IMG/VR virus record: IMGVR_UViG_3300025168_000461
Coordinates: 1-28,840 of that record
Origin: a virus
DNA length: 28,840 bases
Reading direction: 5' to 3' (one strand)
Of this stretch, positions 11,579 through 21,055 are shown one piece after another (position 1 is the stretch's first letter; every line of letters starts with the position of its first letter). The position numbers were made by a program, and so were the translations under genes. The notes beneath the pieces were generated by a model that worked only from the letters and a program-made list of their open reading frames with translations, made no database searches and was not told the origin of the DNA.

Positions 11579-14500
11579 CTAATTTAAATACTCTTTTATT
11601 TCTCTACGTTTTCTGTTCTCATCTTTCATTCGTTTGATTCTGCTACGAACTTGTTGATTAGGTAAACGTAATAATATTTCAGGTGCACGCTCTAAACCAC
11701 GTTTTGGTCTGTCATCTGCTAATTGTTTAATTTGCCTAATACCTCTACCAAATGGTAACATAGTATACATAGTGTAATTAGTAAAGTCTTCTACGTTTCC
11801 TGTAAGCAGTTCTCCAAACGCTTCTGGAACTCTTGCAATAGGTGGTTTAAGGACGTTTAGTGGGCCAAGTTTAGAATCAAAAAAAGCCATTTCTTTTTCT
11901 TTCTTGTCTCCAAATGTATAATCAGCTAATGCTTGTACCCAATCCCAAGGTGGTGGTAATGTAGTGTCAAATAAACTAAACATAAAAGCACTACCTAGTG
12001 CATACATAAACATATCTATAGCAAAAGTATCTTTAAATCTATTGTACGATTCACTTCCTTCTCTAAAACCATTTAACTTTGCTTGTCTGTAAAATTCTTT
12101 ACGCATACGAATACTATTAAATACAAATAATTTAAACCTACCTAATACTTTACCAGTAGACGTTCTCATAAAAGCAGGTCTTGCTGCATTTTGATATAAG
12201 AACTGTGTCATTTCAATGCCACGTTCAGCACGTTCAAATACATATTGATCAGCTAATGATAAATCTTTACCAGCTTCTTTAAATCCTTCTACTGCTTGCA
12301 TACCATGAGATATAAATGCATTTAATCTATTAACACGTTCACTTTGTTTCATTAAGTATCCACCAGCATTAAGCATTACATCTGAAACACCGTAACGTTT
12401 AACAACTTCACGAACACTCTCGTCACGATTTCCTTTTTTACTTTTAGCTGCTTTAATAAAATCACGCTGAAAATCTTTTATGTTAACACCTACATTTTTT
12501 AATTGAGTTTTTAAGCCTTCATTATATTCAAACTCGTTTTTAATATAGTTCTCTATAACGCCACGTTCTTCTAAATATGTCATTAACTCTTTACGATTCT
12601 TAACAAACTCTCCATTAAATAATTTTAATACAGGCTTACCTTTAGAATCAGAAAGTAATGTTCTATATACTCGATCATTATTAAAAGAGTTCATATAATT
12701 TTTAACACCAGCACTACCTACAGTCATTGTAGCACCACCAAATATATTAGTAGACCACGTTCCAGTATTTGCTAGTAAACTAAGTAATTGGTATTGAGCT
12801 TCTAATCTTCCAAGATTATGAATCTTTCTACTAAAATACTCTTTTCTAGCTTGTCCATCTTTAGGAACAGCTTGATTGTCAAAGAAAGATATTTTCTTTC
12901 CTTTGCCTAATTTTTTCTGATACAACTTTTCTAATTGTTTTATCATTACAGCATCTGAGGTAACATAATGCATGTTCTTTTTATTAAGATGTAATAACTG
13001 CCTACCTTGCGGAGTCATCATCTTATCACTGTAAAAAGATTGATAACCTAATGAATCTCTAGCATAAAGCCTTACGTAGTCTGCCCATACATCTTTATAA
13101 TTATTATAACGTAAATTAACAGGAATTTTAGAAGCTTTTTTTCCTACATATAAATCATTAAAATATTTCATTTCTTTTTTGCTAGGCTTATAAGATTCCA
13201 TATTTTTCATCATAACATCTATTTCATTTTGAGCTTTTAATTTCATAAGATTACGATGATACCCTACGTTTAAATTGGATTGGTAATCTGTAATAGAATC
13301 ATAAGTACGCTTGTAAGGAGAACTTCCTTGTGCTATAAATGGACTTTCAAAAAATTTATCTGTACCAAGATTAGATGTTCCTTTCATAGGACTAGAAGAA
13401 ATATCAATAATATCGTTAGGATTTATAAAAGGATTATCTTGTTGCATACGTTTAGCTAAACGATCATATTCTTCAGGACTTAACTTCTTTTTTTGCTGAG
13501 CTAACCACGTGACTTGTTCTAATAATAATTTTTCATTAGAATTTTTAAAAGAATGATGCATAAAGTTTTCAGCTTTGCGTGGTTTAAACATTTCAAATGA
13601 ATTATCAGATCTGTATTTTTCACGAAACTTCTTAGCATCAACTGGTTTTTCACCTTGCTTTGTATTTAATTTAGAATTTTGTAATGCTTTTTCTAATCTA
13701 TACTCGTATCTATACCTTAACACACCTTCTAGACCAACAGTTTCAATTAACTGTTTAGTCTGTTCACGAGCATTAATAACGTCACGTTCAAATGTTTTAA
13801 AATCAAATTTACCATTTCGATCATACTTTATGTATTCATTAACATTATTGTATTTAAAATCTTTATCTATAATTGACCAATCGAAACGATCTCCTTTACT
13901 TTTAGTAGTAATCCATTGTTTTTCAAATTGTTTCCATAGATTTGTTATTTCATTATTTAATTTCTCAAATTTAACTTTATCTATTTTTGGATCTAATTTA
14001 TCCAATGTTATTTCACGTTCTCTAAACTTAAAAATATTTTCCATATAAAGCTGTTTTTCTGAAGTAGTTAATGATTGATATAGCTCATCTGTTTTCAATC
14101 GTTCTAGGTTACTTCTACCCTCGTATTTACCCATACTAGCTTCAGATTTCTTAAAGTAATTTGCTATGTTTCCTACTGGAGACATTGCTACTTTCAAAAC
14201 TCTATATGCAATTCCTTTACTTGTTTCAATTGGAGCATTTATTATTTTATGATATGTGCCAAACATTCCTTTTGCTTGCATTTCTTCATTTACAGTTAAA
14301 GGATGCATGTACCAATTTTTTAATTTAAAATCCATTTCTTTATTAGTATTCATGCTTTCTAAGTATCTATTAACCATACGAATACTATTCATGTCTAATG
14401 TAGTAGCATCTTTAGGTTTATTCATATTGTATGTAAAACCTTCATACCATTGGTTAAAATCTTTTTTCATTTCTGGATGCACATCAATTGCAGATTGAAA

Positions 14501-17500
14501 CTTTTGAATTTCTTTAAGGTCACCTTTAAATAAAGCTAATCCTTCTAAATTCTTGCTACGAATAGCATCGTTTATTTTTGTTGTAAACTCTCTGCCTTCT
14601 GCAATAGTAGGTTCATTCTTAACAGCTTCTATATCAGCTTGTTTTATATCTAAACTACCTTCCATTTTCATAGCACGATCATAAATAGTATCCATGCGTT
14701 GATAAAATGTTTTTTTAGCAGCCATAGGTATCATAGGTGAACCATGAATTAATTTATTATATTGAGGTTGGTTTACGCCTTTCTGTAATTCACGTATAGG
14801 ACTTAACAACCAATAATTAAAATAATCCTGCAACATGCCTTCAGGCAATTTTTGAGCAAGTTCTAATTGTGCTAATTCATTTTGAGTCTTTACTATTTTA
14901 GCATCTATATCGTTATTAAGAACATTGTCTCTTTCTTTTTTATTAGAAAGTTTATCTGCTAATCGCTTTACTTCATAAGCTCGTTCTTTTATCTGAGGAA
15001 TAAATTCAGAAACACTATTAACATTTTTATTTTGTTTTGCAAATTCTGTTTGGACTTTAACATACTGGTCTGCTAACAATTCTATAGTAGCGTATTGACC
15101 AAGTTCTTTACCAATAAAATCTAATCCTTCTTCAATCTTTTTTGTATCACCCTTAAACAATTCTTCTATTCTTTTAGGAGTTGCAAATGAAAGCTCTTTA
15201 GCAATTATTTTATAAAAATCTTGCAATTCCTTAGAAGTTACATTGTTTCTTATTTCAAAATTTCCTTCAATATTTTTAAACAAACCATTAGGAGATAATA
15301 TATTTTCATATAATACTCTTTGAGCATTTTGTAAATTTTTAAACTGATATGATTCTTTATCAAAACCTAAACGTTGCATTTCAAATTGTATTTTAGGATT
15401 TGTAGAATTAATACCTTTTGTTTTTTCTAGTATTTTATTTGATGAGTCTACTAATTCTAAAGCTTCAAATAAAGTTGGAGCCTTACGATTACCTTCATTG
15501 TCAAATATTTTTTGATGAGGTTTTACATTGTCGTTAGATATTTTCAATGCTTCAAATGCAGTGCCTTTAGCCATCTTCATAAAGTCTGTATATTTAATAA
15601 ACTTTTTATTATTTACTTCAAAAATAGAATTAAACAAAGTATCTCTGTATGTATTGTATGCTTTTAAATTAGGATCCTTACTGGCATCCGCTGATACGTT
15701 AACAATCTTAGTACCTAAATCTAAAAAATGTCTATGGGCACTTATGCTTGAATCAGGTGATTGAGTCCGTAACGTTACTTTATGCTTACCAAAAGAAACC
15801 CTACCGCCATTTGCTTGTACATAATCATACATATTTTGCATTGCAATTTTTGCAGATAATCCGTATCCTAATCCTTGTTTACCTGTTGCAGAATTTCTTG
15901 CTGCTTCAAAACGAAAACTAGGCGAAAACATCATAGCTTTATTGTTATTATAATCTTTAACAGATATTTCTGGTAGGTTTCCTTCAAACATTTTGTCTAT
16001 CATTATTTGATAGTCTGACTTAGAACCATTTTTATTAAACCAGTGACTTCTTTCCTTAGATACGCTTTCAAAATGTTTTATAACTTCTTTGTTTATGTTC
16101 TGAAATATTTTGATGCTGTCTGCATCTTTGTCTGCTCCACCAAGATAGATGTTGTCTTTGTGATGGGTGAAAGAACCCGCTCCTTTCTGATTTGTAAAAC
16201 CTCTAAATCGTAATTTACGAGTACCAGACATCGAGTCAGCTGGTGTACGAATAGCAAGCAAAGTAAACACGTCATTCCACTCTGCCTTAGTTGGAGTTTT
16301 AACACCTTCAGGCATGGATTGTTTCCCAGTATACATATTCCAAATTTCGCCAAGAGTGTATTTCTTGTTGAACAATACCACAGGCATTTCTCGAAAACCG
16401 TTGTCAAGATACACTTCTCCTTCTCTTAATTTTCTAGTTTTTTTAACTGGATCTATGTCAGCATAGTTTAACATCTCAGGTCTATAACCCTTTAACCAAG
16501 ACTTACCAGCAGTCTCTATATGAGGATTAGCAAAACGTTTTGTTACGTATTTACGCAATGCGTTAAAGTAGTTGTTTTTATTAAACGCCATAGAATGCTT
16601 TGCCACAAACGTTCCTTCTAATGCATTGGCTAATAATCTATTTACATCGTGATATTCTCTAAATGCAGAATCTGAATCAAATTCAAAAGATTCATTTGCA
16701 GTTTTTTCAAACTCTCCTTTTAAATCTAACTTCATTAACCTATCAGATAAAAACTTGCCTATTGGAGTATCAGGCTCTACTGTTAATTTTTCTAATACAA
16801 AATCTAAAGGTAGTTCTTCTAACCTTAATTCTGCTTTTTCGTATTCCTTAGAAAACTCTTTTATATCTTTATTTGTTTTAAAATTATTTACAATCTTAAC
16901 GCTTTTTTCTGTACCATTTATAGAAGGCATTAAAACGTTTTTTATATAAACATCAGAAAAACCTTTTGCTTGTTGTTCATTTGCTTGACTCCAAAATTGC
17001 ATAGGTAAACCTGTACCTTTACGAGTATCTTTATACGTATTTTCATATGTACCAGAGCTGACTTGCAATGTGTCAATAGGTATTTCTATAGTATTAAATT
17101 TATCTATAGAATACTTACCATTTTTATAAGTTAAATTAGATATTTCGTTAGCACCTCGTAGTTTTGCAGAACTTTCAGGCATAATAACATGTATGTTATT
17201 TACTTTCATCCACTCATTTAAATTAGGAAATGGCAATTGTCCATTAGATTTAGTTGCTAAAAAACCTTTTTCTGTTTTAGCTGCAATAACTGGTTTAAAA
17301 TGTCCTGTAACTTTAACATCTCTACCCATAGCATTTAATACTGCATCTGTAACATCAGAACGATACTCCATTGATCCATCTACATCAGAACTACCATTTG
17401 TATTTTTATCTTTAACAATTAGAACATTTAACTTTCTACCATTATTCGTACCTTCTATGTTTTTAAAACTAGATGCTACCATAGGAGTCATTCGATTACC

Positions 17501-19630
17501 CATTAAAGTAATTCTTTTATTAAAATCTGCAACACTTTTGCCATAGTTAAGATTTGGATCAAGCATGATATAAGCTTGCTCTATAGGTAGATTATTCATT
17601 TCTGCTAAATTCACTACATTAGAAATCCATTTACGTTCATGTAAACGTTCTACTTCTGGTGTGTCACCTAATAATTTTTTTTCTTTTACTAAAGATCGTT
17701 TATACGTTAACTCTAATTCAGGTTTTGATATAAAATTACCATTACTCAATATACTAAATACTTCGTCTATAGTTTTACCACCATCTCTAAACTTACTAGT
17801 CATTACAAAATCTTTATCTTTTACTCCACTAATCATATAACGACCTTGCTCAGCTAATGAATCTTGAACTAAACGAAGTTCGTTAGGAGACAATGAATAT
17901 TCAATGTTTCCTTTAACAAGACTTTGATCCATTATCTTAACTGCTTCTTTTATACCAGCATTTTCTTTAATTACATGAGTCATTAACTGGACTTCAGCTT
18001 CAGGAACTAAATATTGTATAGGCATACGTTCATATTTTTCACCTATAGAAACATCTCCTACTTTATCGTTTGTTATTTTACGATAAGAAGTAAGTTTTCC
18101 ATCTGTAAGCGTAACAACATCCATTGGTTGAAAAGGTTGTACTCTATTACGATACCAACTACGCATTTCAGAATTACGATCTTTCGCTACTTGGTTTCCA
18201 TATTTTGTTTTTATAGAATCCATAAACACTTCCACATCAGCAATATTATCTTTAATAGATGCTTCTGCTTGTTCGTTGATAAACTTACCTATCTCACTTG
18301 TTGTGCCAAGTTTCTTATCCACTTTATTTATTTTACTAGACAAATCTTTTATGTTGACTAATTCTTTTTCTACGTTGTCTATTCTATCTAACCTAGCATC
18401 GTTTATTATAGAGTTACTAATTATAGTAGCGTTTTCTATAATACCACGTTCAGCTGTATAAATCTCTGCTGCTTTAGTTCGGTAATAATCTTGTATATCT
18501 TTTTCTGTATATTCAATTTTATTTTTTTCAAAATGCCTAATAGCAGATTGCCTGAATAAAGGCTTTTTATTTGTACGCTTTGCCCAAGCCTCAAGCCATT
18601 GTAAAGACGCTCCTGTGCTACCACCATGCCCCTCAGAATTAAACTCTTTAGTCATAGGGTGTTCACGAAGAATGTATTCTTGTGCATCCTTACTTACTTT
18701 AGTCCAATCTTCTGATTTTTCTGGTTTAAATATTTCTTCAGCATTTCTATTTTGATTTATCCATTTACCAGCTTCTGTTTCCCTAGCAGGTCTAGTATTG
18801 TAACCAAAAAATCCACCTAATAAATATTCATAGATTTGCATTTCTGTAGGATCATTACGAAGAGTAGAAGGTACTCCCATAAACGCACTAGCAACTCCAG
18901 CACGTAATAATTTATTAGCTCTGTCTACTTGTTCAGGATTTCCTTTATAAAACTTACCTAAAGATACAAAATTACCAATACCACCAAATGCTCCTCCTGC
19001 AATGGCTCCACCAATATAAGAATCAACAATAGCATCTTGACCTTTCCATACGTTACTTATAGCACTAGCAGACGCTAATCCTAACGCTTCTTCTGTAATG
19101 GCTCTAGTACGTGAACCTTGTTTTAAAAAGTCTAATGTATCTGCACCACTTTTTGCTAACCCTTTATCAAATAATTTTTTAGTAGCTCTAGAGCCAACCA
19201 TAGGTAAAGCAATTTTATCTAAAGCATCTATACTATCCATTACTCCACGTGTAATAGTACCTCCTAAAACTTCACTGGTTTTTTTACCAGTAACTTTAGC
19301 GGCAACTTTAGCTAATCCAACAACAGGTGCTTTTAATATAGCTGGAGCAAATCCTGCTAAATGACCAAGTTGTCTAAAGATTGCTTCACCTGTATTACGA
19401 GGTTCTTTAGGGATAAGATCAAAAGTAGTAAGACCTTCAATGAAACCAGCCTGTGCTTGTTGTAAGCCACGCTGTAAACTAAACTCGCTTTGAGATCGTT
19501 TAAACTTTATTTCATTTTGTTCTGCAAGACTTTCCAGCTCATCAAGCTGGTCGTCATTGAACATTGTAGGGTTTGTTTTATAGGTTCGTATTAAGCCTTG
19601 AACCTTTAACGCTTCATAAGGTGATGCCAT
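11579..19630 (-). CDS. Giant internal/ejection-type virion protein (2683 aa)
   Basis: It is the largest gene here. The N-terminal about 95 residues match those of the neighbouring 216-aa protein (see findings). Hydrophobic Gly/Ala-rich stretches lie at about 90-115 and 205-224, and another near 2536-2555 just before a PPPWDW motif. Between them is a very long charged, helix-rich body. The C-terminal region (RFKLFVFNSIRMRKEFYRQA at about 2498-2517, then a very basic tail) looks familiar from large proteins of uncultured marine phages. I see no catalytic motif (no convincing lysozyme, protease or RNA-polymerase signature). Position last in the late operon, after tail and coiled-coil genes, fits a protein carried in the head and injected with DNA, as with T7 gp16, P22 gp16 or the N4 virion polymerase. 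It has no clear Shine-Dalgarno. Confidence 0.6.
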   Translation of the reverse strand: MASPYEALKVQGLIRTYKTNPTMFNDDQLDELESLAEQNEIKFKRSQSEFSLQRGLQQAQAGFIEGLTTFDLIPKEPRNTGEAIFRQLGHLAGFAPAILKAPVVGLAKVAAKVTGKKTSEVLGGTITRGVMDSIDALDKIALPMVGSRATKKLFDKGLAKSGADTLDFLKQGSRTRAITEEALGLASASAISNVWKGQDAIVDSYIGGAIAGGAFGGIGNFVSLGKFYKGNPEQVDRANKLLRAGVASAFMGVPSTLRNDPTEMQIYEYLLGGFFGYNTRPARETEAGKWINQNRNAEEIFKPEKSEDWTKVSKDAQEYILREHPMTKEFNSEGHGGSTGASLQWLEAWAKRTNKKPLFRQSAIRHFEKNKIEYTEKDIQDYYRTKAAEIYTAERGIIENATIISNSIINDARLDRIDNVEKELVNIKDLSSKINKVDKKLGTTSEIGKFINEQAEASIKDNIADVEVFMDSIKTKYGNQVAKDRNSEMRSWYRNRVQPFQPMDVVTLTDGKLTSYRKITNDKVGDVSIGEKYERMPIQYLVPEAEVQLMTHVIKENAGIKEAVKIMDQSLVKGNIEYSLSPNELRLVQDSLAEQGRYMISGVKDKDFVMTSKFRDGGKTIDEVFSILSNGNFISKPELELTYKRSLVKEKKLLGDTPEVERLHERKWISNVVNLAEMNNLPIEQAYIMLDPNLNYGKSVADFNKRITLMGNRMTPMVASSFKNIEGTNNGRKLNVLIVKDKNTNGSSDVDGSMEYRSDVTDAVLNAMGRDVKVTGHFKPVIAAKTEKGFLATKSNGQLPFPNLNEWMKVNNIHVIMPESSAKLRGANEISNLTYKNGKYSIDKFNTIEIPIDTLQVSSGTYENTYKDTRKGTGLPMQFWSQANEQQAKGFSDVYIKNVLMPSINGTEKSVKIVNNFKTNKDIKEFSKEYEKAELRLEELPLDFVLEKLTVEPDTPIGKFLSDRLMKLDLKGEFEKTANESFEFDSDSAFREYHDVNRLLANALEGTFVAKHSMAFNKNNYFNALRKYVTKRFANPHIETAGKSWLKGYRPEMLNYADIDPVKKTRKLREGEVYLDNGFREMPVVLFNKKYTLGEIWNMYTGKQSMPEGVKTPTKAEWNDVFTLLAIRTPADSMSGTRKLRFRGFTNQKGAGSFTHHKDNIYLGGADKDADSIKIFQNINKEVIKHFESVSKERSHWFNKNGSKSDYQIMIDKMFEGNLPEISVKDYNNNKAMMFSPSFRFEAARNSATGKQGLGYGLSAKIAMQNMYDYVQANGGRVSFGKHKVTLRTQSPDSSISAHRHFLDLGTKIVNVSADASKDPNLKAYNTYRDTLFNSIFEVNNKKFIKYTDFMKMAKGTAFEALKISNDNVKPHQKIFDNEGNRKAPTLFEALELVDSSNKILEKTKGINSTNPKIQFEMQRLGFDKESYQFKNLQNAQRVLYENILSPNGLFKNIEGNFEIRNNVTSKELQDFYKIIAKELSFATPKRIEELFKGDTKKIEEGLDFIGKELGQYATIELLADQYVKVQTEFAKQNKNVNSVSEFIPQIKERAYEVKRLADKLSNKKERDNVLNNDIDAKIVKTQNELAQLELAQKLPEGMLQDYFNYWLLSPIRELQKGVNQPQYNKLIHGSPMIPMAAKKTFYQRMDTIYDRAMKMEGSLDIKQADIEAVKNEPTIAEGREFTTKINDAIRSKNLEGLALFKGDLKEIQKFQSAIDVHPEMKKDFNQWYEGFTYNMNKPKDATTLDMNSIRMVNRYLESMNTNKEMDFKLKNWYMHPLTVNEEMQAKGMFGTYHKIINAPIETSKGIAYRVLKVAMSPVGNIANYFKKSEASMGKYEGRSNLERLKTDELYQSLTTSEKQLYMENIFKFREREITLDKLDPKIDKVKFEKLNNEITNLWKQFEKQWITTKSKGDRFDWSIIDKDFKYNNVNEYIKYDRNGKFDFKTFERDVINAREQTKQLIETVGLEGVLRYRYEYRLEKALQNSKLNTKQGEKPVDAKKFREKYRSDNSFEMFKPRKAENFMHHSFKNSNEKLLLEQVTWLAQQKKKLSPEEYDRLAKRMQQDNPFINPNDIIDISSSPMKGTSNLGTDKFFESPFIAQGSSPYKRTYDSITDYQSNLNVGYHRNLMKLKAQNEIDVMMKNMESYKPSKKEMKYFNDLYVGKKASKIPVNLRYNNYKDVWADYVRLYARDSLGYQSFYSDKMMTPQGRQLLHLNKKNMHYVTSDAVMIKQLEKLYQKKLGKGKKISFFDNQAVPKDGQARKEYFSRKIHNLGRLEAQYQLLSLLANTGTWSTNIFGGATMTVGSAGVKNYMNSFNNDRVYRTLLSDSKGKPVLKLFNGEFVKNRKELMTYLEERGVIENYIKNEFEYNEGLKTQLKNVGVNIKDFQRDFIKAAKSKKGNRDESVREVVKRYGVSDVMLNAGGYLMKQSERVNRLNAFISHGMQAVEGFKEAGKDLSLADQYVFERAERGIEMTQFLYQNAARPAFMRTSTGKVLGRFKLFVFNSIRMRKEFYRQAKLNGFREGSESYNRFKDTFAIDMFMYALGSAFMFSLFDTTLPPPWDWVQALADYTFGDKKEKEMAFFDSKLGPLNVLKPPIARVPEAFGELLTGNVEDFTNYTMYTMLPFGRGIRQIKQLADDRPKRGLERAPEILLRLPNQQVRSRIKRMKDENRKRREIKEYLN

Positions 19631-19633
19631 ATA

Positions 19634-20284
19634 TTAATTTAATAATTCTAATAGGTTCATATATGTTCTACCAGCGTCTGTTCTAGAAAAATCTTTTAAT
19701 CCTATATCGCCACCCATAGGAATAGGTTGACCAGATCTGCTTGTTAATGGAATAGGTTGACCTGAAGTAGAATTTAAAGGAAATCTATTTCTACGTATTT
19801 GTCTATTTGTTTGACCTGATAATAAACGTTGACCTTCACCAAGTTGTAAAGGTTGATTGCCTTCACCAAGCTGCAAAACTCTATCCCTAACACTTGAAAC
19901 AGGATTGCTTTGAGTTCTTCCCATTCTTGATCGAATGTTATTAAAAACATTTGAAGCTCCTTTAGACAACCCACGAGCACCTTTTACTGCTAAACCACCA
20001 CTAACTGCACCACCAACTAAATTACCTAGTAATTCTGCACCAGTATTATTAGCACCATACACAGATTCACCTCGTGTTTCTGGTCTTAATGAATTTGGCA
20101 ATAAACCAAAAGTAGCTGCTTCACTTAATCCGTACAAAGCTGTACGTACAGGTTTACTGCCACGTTTAAAATCCATACCCATTTGCCTAGATAATGTAGC
20201 TACCACTTCTGCTTGCTCATCACTATACTTGTTAGGATTTTGATTATATTCTGAAATTAATCTTCTTACTATATCTGGATTCAT
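19634..20284 (-). CDS. Internal protein sharing an N-terminus with the giant protein (216 aa)
   Basis: Residues 9-41 align without gaps to residues 13-45 of the giant protein, with identities at L, I, Y, NP, D, Q, L, Q and FKR. Both continue with a similar region ending N-T-G-x-x-x-x-x-x-L-G and a Gly/Ala-rich hydrophobic stretch (here about 84-105). The C-terminal part holds two pairs of short tandem repeats: LQLGEG twice (9-residue spacing) and SGQPIP twice (10-residue spacing), also visible in the DNA. The start follows AAGGT. It ends 3 nt before the giant gene. A small virion or ejection protein is likely. Confidence 0.6.
   Translation of the reverse strand: MNPDIVRRLISEYNQNPNKYSDEQAEVVATLSRQMGMDFKRGSKPVRTALYGLSEAATFGLLPNSLRPETRGESVYGANNTGAELLGNLVGGAVSGGLAVKGARGLSKGASNVFNNIRSRMGRTQSNPVSSVRDRVLQLGEGNQPLQLGEGQRLLSGQTNRQIRRNRFPLNSTSGQPIPLTSRSGQPIPMGGDIGLKDFSRTDAGRTYMNLLELLN
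19719..19877. repeat. Two pairs of short in-frame tandem repeats
   Basis: GGAATAGGTTGACC occurs at 19719-19732 and 19749-19762 (30-nt offset). CCTTCACCAAG plus a variant tail occurs near 19833-19850 and 19860-19877 (27-nt offset). Both offsets are multiples of three, and they encode the SGQPIP and LQLGEG repeats of the 216-aa protein. They look like slippage duplications in a flexible C-terminal region. Confidence 0.75.
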
Positions 20285-20293
20285 AATATTACC

Positions 20294-21055
20294 TTAGTAG
20301 TTGCTATTAAGCATTGTTCGATTTAATAAATTATCAGGATCTTGTTGTCTAGTTTTTTGATAATAAGTAGTAGGTAAAACAATATTAGGGTTAGTATCTC
20401 TAAATATATTATAGCTTTGATTATTAGCAGCATTTACAGCTGTATTTAAACCACTATCTCTAGCTCCTCTTTCTTCTCGAGTACCCAAATTACCATCTAT
20501 TAAACCAAGGGTAAGATTATCAATTCCTTCATAAACAGGTTGTAAAGCATTATAAGCACCAGTTACTATTTGATTTAAAAAACTACCGCCTCCTGTTTGG
20601 GTTTGATTAAATCGTTTTTGTGCTTCATCTACATTCTGTTCATTTAATAAATTTAGTTTTTCTTGGTCTGATATAGCTTCAGTAGTAGTTGTAGTTACAT
20701 CATAGATTGCTTTAGCACGTTCTTCTTGTGCTTTTTTAATAGCATCTGATCGTAATTGTGATTTAATCCTTGCATCTTGATCTGTTTCTCTAAGTCTTAA
20801 ATCATCATCAAATTGTGTTTGATTTTGGTCAAGCCTTTCTTTTTGCATACCTTCTGAAGAACGTAGCCTTCTACTTTGCATACCTTCAGCAGATCTAAGT
20901 CTTCTTTGTTGTAATTCAAAATCTGATCTTAATTGTCTTTCTTGCATAGCTCTTTGATTTCTCATACGCACTGCATCCAAAAGATTGCGAGCTGTATTTT
21001 GACCAAAGTCATATCCAGTGTATGCTGTTTGCATTTGTGGTACTGATATAGCCAT
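20294..21055 (-). CDS. Coiled-coil internal virion protein (253 aa)
   Basis: The protein begins MAISVPQMQTAYTGYDFGQ. Its first half (about 25-120) is a long Gln/Arg/Glu-rich helix with an 11-residue repeat, LRSDFELQQRR, LRSAEGMQSRR, LRSSEGMQKER. The second half has a Gly-rich linker (TQTGGGSFLN) and a polar C-terminus rich in Asn. The composition and place between the S74-domain protein and the 216-aa and giant proteins are like those of podovirus internal-core proteins (T7 gp14/gp15 region), which form a tube for DNA ejection. That role is inferred. A strong AGGAGG lies upstream; the start overlaps the previous stop by one base. Confidence 0.5.
   Translation of the reverse strand: MAISVPQMQTAYTGYDFGQNTARNLLDAVRMRNQRAMQERQLRSDFELQQRRLRSAEGMQSRRLRSSEGMQKERLDQNQTQFDDDLRLRETDQDARIKSQLRSDAIKKAQEERAKAIYDVTTTTTEAISDQEKLNLLNEQNVDEAQKRFNQTQTGGGSFLNQIVTGAYNALQPVYEGIDNLTLGLIDGNLGTREERGARDSGLNTAVNAANNQSYNIFRDTNPNIVLPTTYYQKTRQQDPDNLLNRTMLNSNY
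20845..20943. repeat. Three 33-bp tandem repeats in coding region
   Basis: Units at 20845-20877, 20878-20910 and 20911-20943 share a period of 33 nt, i.e. 11 codons. The first two are close (both start GCATACCTTC); the third is diverged. They encode the 11-residue helical repeat of the 253-aa protein, a period compatible with a three-turn helical coiled coil. Confidence 0.7.

Noticed and set aside
13575-14048. 157-codon plus-strand ORF inside the giant gene, and similar ones at 15528, 17193, 18014, 19098 and 19935
   Set aside because: They are antisense shadows of long minus-strand genes, low in Shine-Dalgarno support and rich in codons that mirror the sense frame.
11579-19630. Giant protein as an N4-type virion RNA polymerase
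   Set aside because: I saw no convincing match to the T7-like polymerase catalytic motifs; only size and position agree, so I do not call it a polymerase.
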